A stretch of DNA of 7,344 nt from DATLCI01 sp046714215 (GTDB lineage Bacteria > Acidobacteriota > Terriglobia > Terriglobales > Acidobacteriaceae). How positions within the stretch are numbered: position 1 is the first letter of the stretch; the number at the start of each line of letters is the position of its first letter. Of the stretch, positions 5,761 through 7,344 are shown piece by piece. The DNA lies in NCBI GenBank assembly GCA_046714215.1, contig JBKKBM010000007.1, positions 1 to 7,344 on the forward strand, written 5' to 3'. Below the pieces are notes generated by a model, which was not told the DNA's origin, searched no databases, and saw nothing but the letters and a program-made list of their open reading frames with translations. The translations under genes were made by a program, and so were the position numbers.

Positions 5761-6948
5761 ATGCGACGCGTTTACATGGATAGCAATGCCACCACCCCGG
5801 TGCTGCCGGAGGTTTTCGAGGCGCTCACGCCTTTTTACACGGAGCAGTTTGGGAATGCTTCGTCTATCCACCAGAATGGGCAGCGGGCCCGGGCGGCGGT
5901 AGAGCAGGCGCGCGAGACGGTGGCGACGATGTTGGGATGCCGGGCGGCGGAGATCGTTTTCACCAGCGGCGGCACGGAAAGTGACAACCTGGCGCTGTTT
6001 GGCATGGCGCAGCCGGGCGACCATGTGATCTCTTCGACGATCGAGCATAGCGCGGTGCGTCGCACGTGCAAAGTGTTGGAAGACCGCGGAGTGGAGGTCA
6101 CGTACATCCCGGTGGATGGGTGTTGTGTGATCGATCCGGAGGCGGTGCGAGCGGCGATCCGTCCTAGCACGAAGCTGATCAGCATCATGATGGCGAACAA
6201 TGAGACGGGTGTAGTCGAGGACGTGGACGCCATCAGCCGCATTGCGCAGGAGGCGAGCGCAAAGCAGGACAAGAAGATCTATTTTCATACCGACGCGGTG
6301 CAGGCGGCGGGCAAAGTCAAGATCGATGTAAGGAAGATGGGATGCGATCTGCTTTCGATCTCCGGACACAAGATGCATGCGCCGCAAGGCACGGGCGCGC
6401 TATACATCAAGAGCGGCGTGCCCATCAAGCCGCTGCTGATCGGCGGGACGCATGAGCGGCATCGGCGGGCAGGGACGGAGAACCTGCCGGGCATCGTTGG
6501 ATTGGGCAAAGCGGCGGAGATCGTGATCCGCGGATTTGACGATGGCACGGTGGAGCGGATCGGCGCGATGCGCGACCGCTTACAGGCGGGCATCCTGAGG
6601 AGTGTGGATGAATGCGGCGTGAATGGCCTGGGCGCGACGCGGGTTCCGAACACGGCAAATATCTACTTCAGCCACATCGAAGGTGAGGCGCTGATCATTG
6701 CGCTGGATCTGAAGGGGATGGCGATATCGTCGGGCGCGGCATGTTCGTCGGGATCGATCGAGCCGTCCCCGGTGCTACTGGCGATGGGGATGCCGCACGG
6801 GCAGGCGCGGGCGAGCGTCCGCATCAGCCTGGGGAAACACAACACGGATGCCGATGTGGACTATGCGCTGTCCATCATTCCAGAGACGGTGGCGAAGTTG
6901 CGGGAGTTGAGTCCCGTATATAAGAAGAAAGAAGCGGTGAGGGTGTAG
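5761..6948 (+). CDS. iscS: Cysteine desulfurase (NifS/IscS type, class V aminotransferase fold)
   Basis: A PLP enzyme that takes sulfur from L-cysteine as an enzyme-bound persulfide, releasing alanine, for Fe-S cluster and thionucleoside synthesis. The 395-residue length fits the group. Visible key residues are H96 (TIEHSAV, stacking on PLP), N147 (MMANNETG), D178 and Q181 (HTDAVQAAG), the PLP-binding lysine K204 in SGHKMHAPQG, and the persulfide cysteine C328 in SSGAACSSGS. The loop carrying C328 is of the long class I type. The N-terminus RRVYMDSNATTP matches family starts and supports the ATG at 5761, although its ribosome site (AAAAAGG at 5742-5748) is weak and 12 bases away. No iscR, iscU or other cluster-assembly gene is adjacent in this window. 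Instead it overlaps mnmA by one base, suggesting that sulfur supply for tRNA thiolation is at least one of its jobs. The iscS symbol is used for function; nifS is an equal alternative. Confidence 0.93.
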   Translation: MRRVYMDSNATTPVLPEVFEALTPFYTEQFGNASSIHQNGQRARAAVEQARETVATMLGCRAAEIVFTSGGTESDNLALFGMAQPGDHVISSTIEHSAVRRTCKVLEDRGVEVTYIPVDGCCVIDPEAVRAAIRPSTKLISIMMANNETGVVEDVDAISRIAQEASAKQDKKIYFHTDAVQAAGKVKIDVRKMGCDLLSISGHKMHAPQGTGALYIKSGVPIKPLLIGGTHERHRRAGTENLPGIVGLGKAAEIVIRGFDDGTVERIGAMRDRLQAGILRSVDECGVNGLGATRVPNTANIYFSHIEGEALIIALDLKGMAISSGAACSSGSIEPSPVLLAMGMPHGQARASVRISLGKHNTDADVDYALSIIPETVAKLRELSPVYKKKEAVRV

Positions 6949-7344
6949 TGGAAAAGGCGAAGTCAGAGCAGACGATCGCGGTGGCGATGTCGGGCGGGGT
7001 CGATTCGTCGACCGTGGCGGCCTTGCTGCGCGATGAAGGGCATCCGATCATTGGACTCACGATGCAGCTCTGGAATCAGCGCCGGCTGGCGGGTGAAGGG
7101 GTAGTTCCGAGCGGACAGGGGCGCTGCTGCTCGGTGGACGACGTGTATGACGCGCGGCGCGTGGCGGAGACGCTGGGCATCCCGTATTACGTGGTGAATC
7201 ACGAGGAGCGCTTTGAGCAGGACGTGGTGCGTCCGTTCGTGGAGGAGTATTTGTCCGGGCGTACGCCGATCCCGTGCAGCTTGTGCAACAACCACCTAAA
7301 GTTTGACCAGTTGCTGACGGTGGCGCGGCAGATCGGCGCGGACA
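6948..7344 (+). CDS. mnmA: tRNA-specific 2-thiouridylase MnmA (3' truncated at window edge)
   Basis: Makes 2-thiouridine at wobble position 34 of Lys, Glu and Gln tRNAs, adenylating the uridine and then transferring persulfide sulfur from a desulfurase or relay. The 132 residues in the window show the ATP-pyrophosphatase P-loop S15-GGVDSS21 after a beta strand (TIAVAM), the early TMQLW segment, a GRCCSVDD segment with paired cysteines C60-C61, and the signature GRTPIPCSLCNNHLKF. In that signature C113 corresponds to the nucleophilic cysteine of E. coli MnmA (C102) and C110 sits where E. coli has aspartate. The start is GTG at 6948, sharing its G with the TAG stop of the cysteine desulfurase, with GAGGG at 6939-6943 upstream. 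An in-frame ATG at residue 14 would cut into the P-loop strand, so GTG is preferred. About two thirds of the gene, including the second catalytic cysteine, lies beyond the window. Confidence 0.94.
   Translation, partial: MEKAKSEQTIAVAMSGGVDSSTVAALLRDEGHPIIGLTMQLWNQRRLAGEGVVPSGQGRCCSVDDVYDARRVAETLGIPYYVVNHEERFEQDVVRPFVEEYLSGRTPIPCSLCNNHLKFDQLLTVARQIGAD

Noticed and set aside
5745..5761. Leaderless transcript for the cysteine desulfurase, with TAGAAT (5749-5754) as the -10 box placing the start at the ATG
   Set aside because: No -35-like box lies at a suitable distance upstream, and AT-rich hexamers are expected by chance in this segment.
5632..6387. 251-codon minus-strand frame across the start of the cysteine desulfurase
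   Set aside because: Arg/His-rich translation with no family motif. It covers the promoter region and the conserved PLP-binding part of a clear gene on the other strand.

Overview
This is a GC-rich bacterial chromosomal window holding five recognisable protein genes, a short 3' gene remnant at the left edge, and a 440-base convergent intergenic region full of short palindromic repeats. The repeat style (small GC-rich hairpins built on GCCTGTGCC/GGCACAGGC and a GGGCGCGGGC palindrome), the secreted tandem M16 peptidases and the citrate synthase and MnmA sequence types suggest an acidobacterium-like soil organism. That placement comes from recalled resemblance only, not from a search.

Layout. 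Bases 2-91 are the last codons of an unidentified protein. It is followed after 2 bases by a plus-strand amidohydrolase of the PF04909 type (94-939). A 199-base gap carries a good sigma70-like promoter and a leader of about 150 bases for a citrate synthase (1139-2302), which ends at a strong intrinsic terminator. The intergenic region 2303-2742 lies between two converging transcription units. It has a terminator at each end and two 97%-identical copies of a 71-base double-hairpin repeat between them. On the minus strand, two M16-family genes (5594-4179, then 4176-2743) form a tight operon. Its first product carries the complete zinc site and its second product lacks it. A 166-base divergent region separates this operon from a plus-strand cysteine desulfurase (5761-6948). 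That gene overlaps by one base the GTG start of mnmA, which runs off the right edge.

How the genes work together. The cysteine desulfurase and MnmA form a logical unit: the desulfurase makes a persulfide from cysteine, and MnmA uses that sulfur to make 2-thiouridine at tRNA position 34. The two M16 proteins look like the catalytic and non-catalytic halves of one exported protease: HxxEH...E is present only in the first, and the R...Y substrate-binding pair only in the second. Citrate synthase is central metabolism with its own promoter. The amidohydrolase substrate cannot be told from the sequence.

I did not find a convincing new multi-gene system. The observations most worth a second look are the split of catalytic features between the M16 partners, the duplicated palindromic repeat module, and the repeat-bearing leader of the citrate synthase gene.
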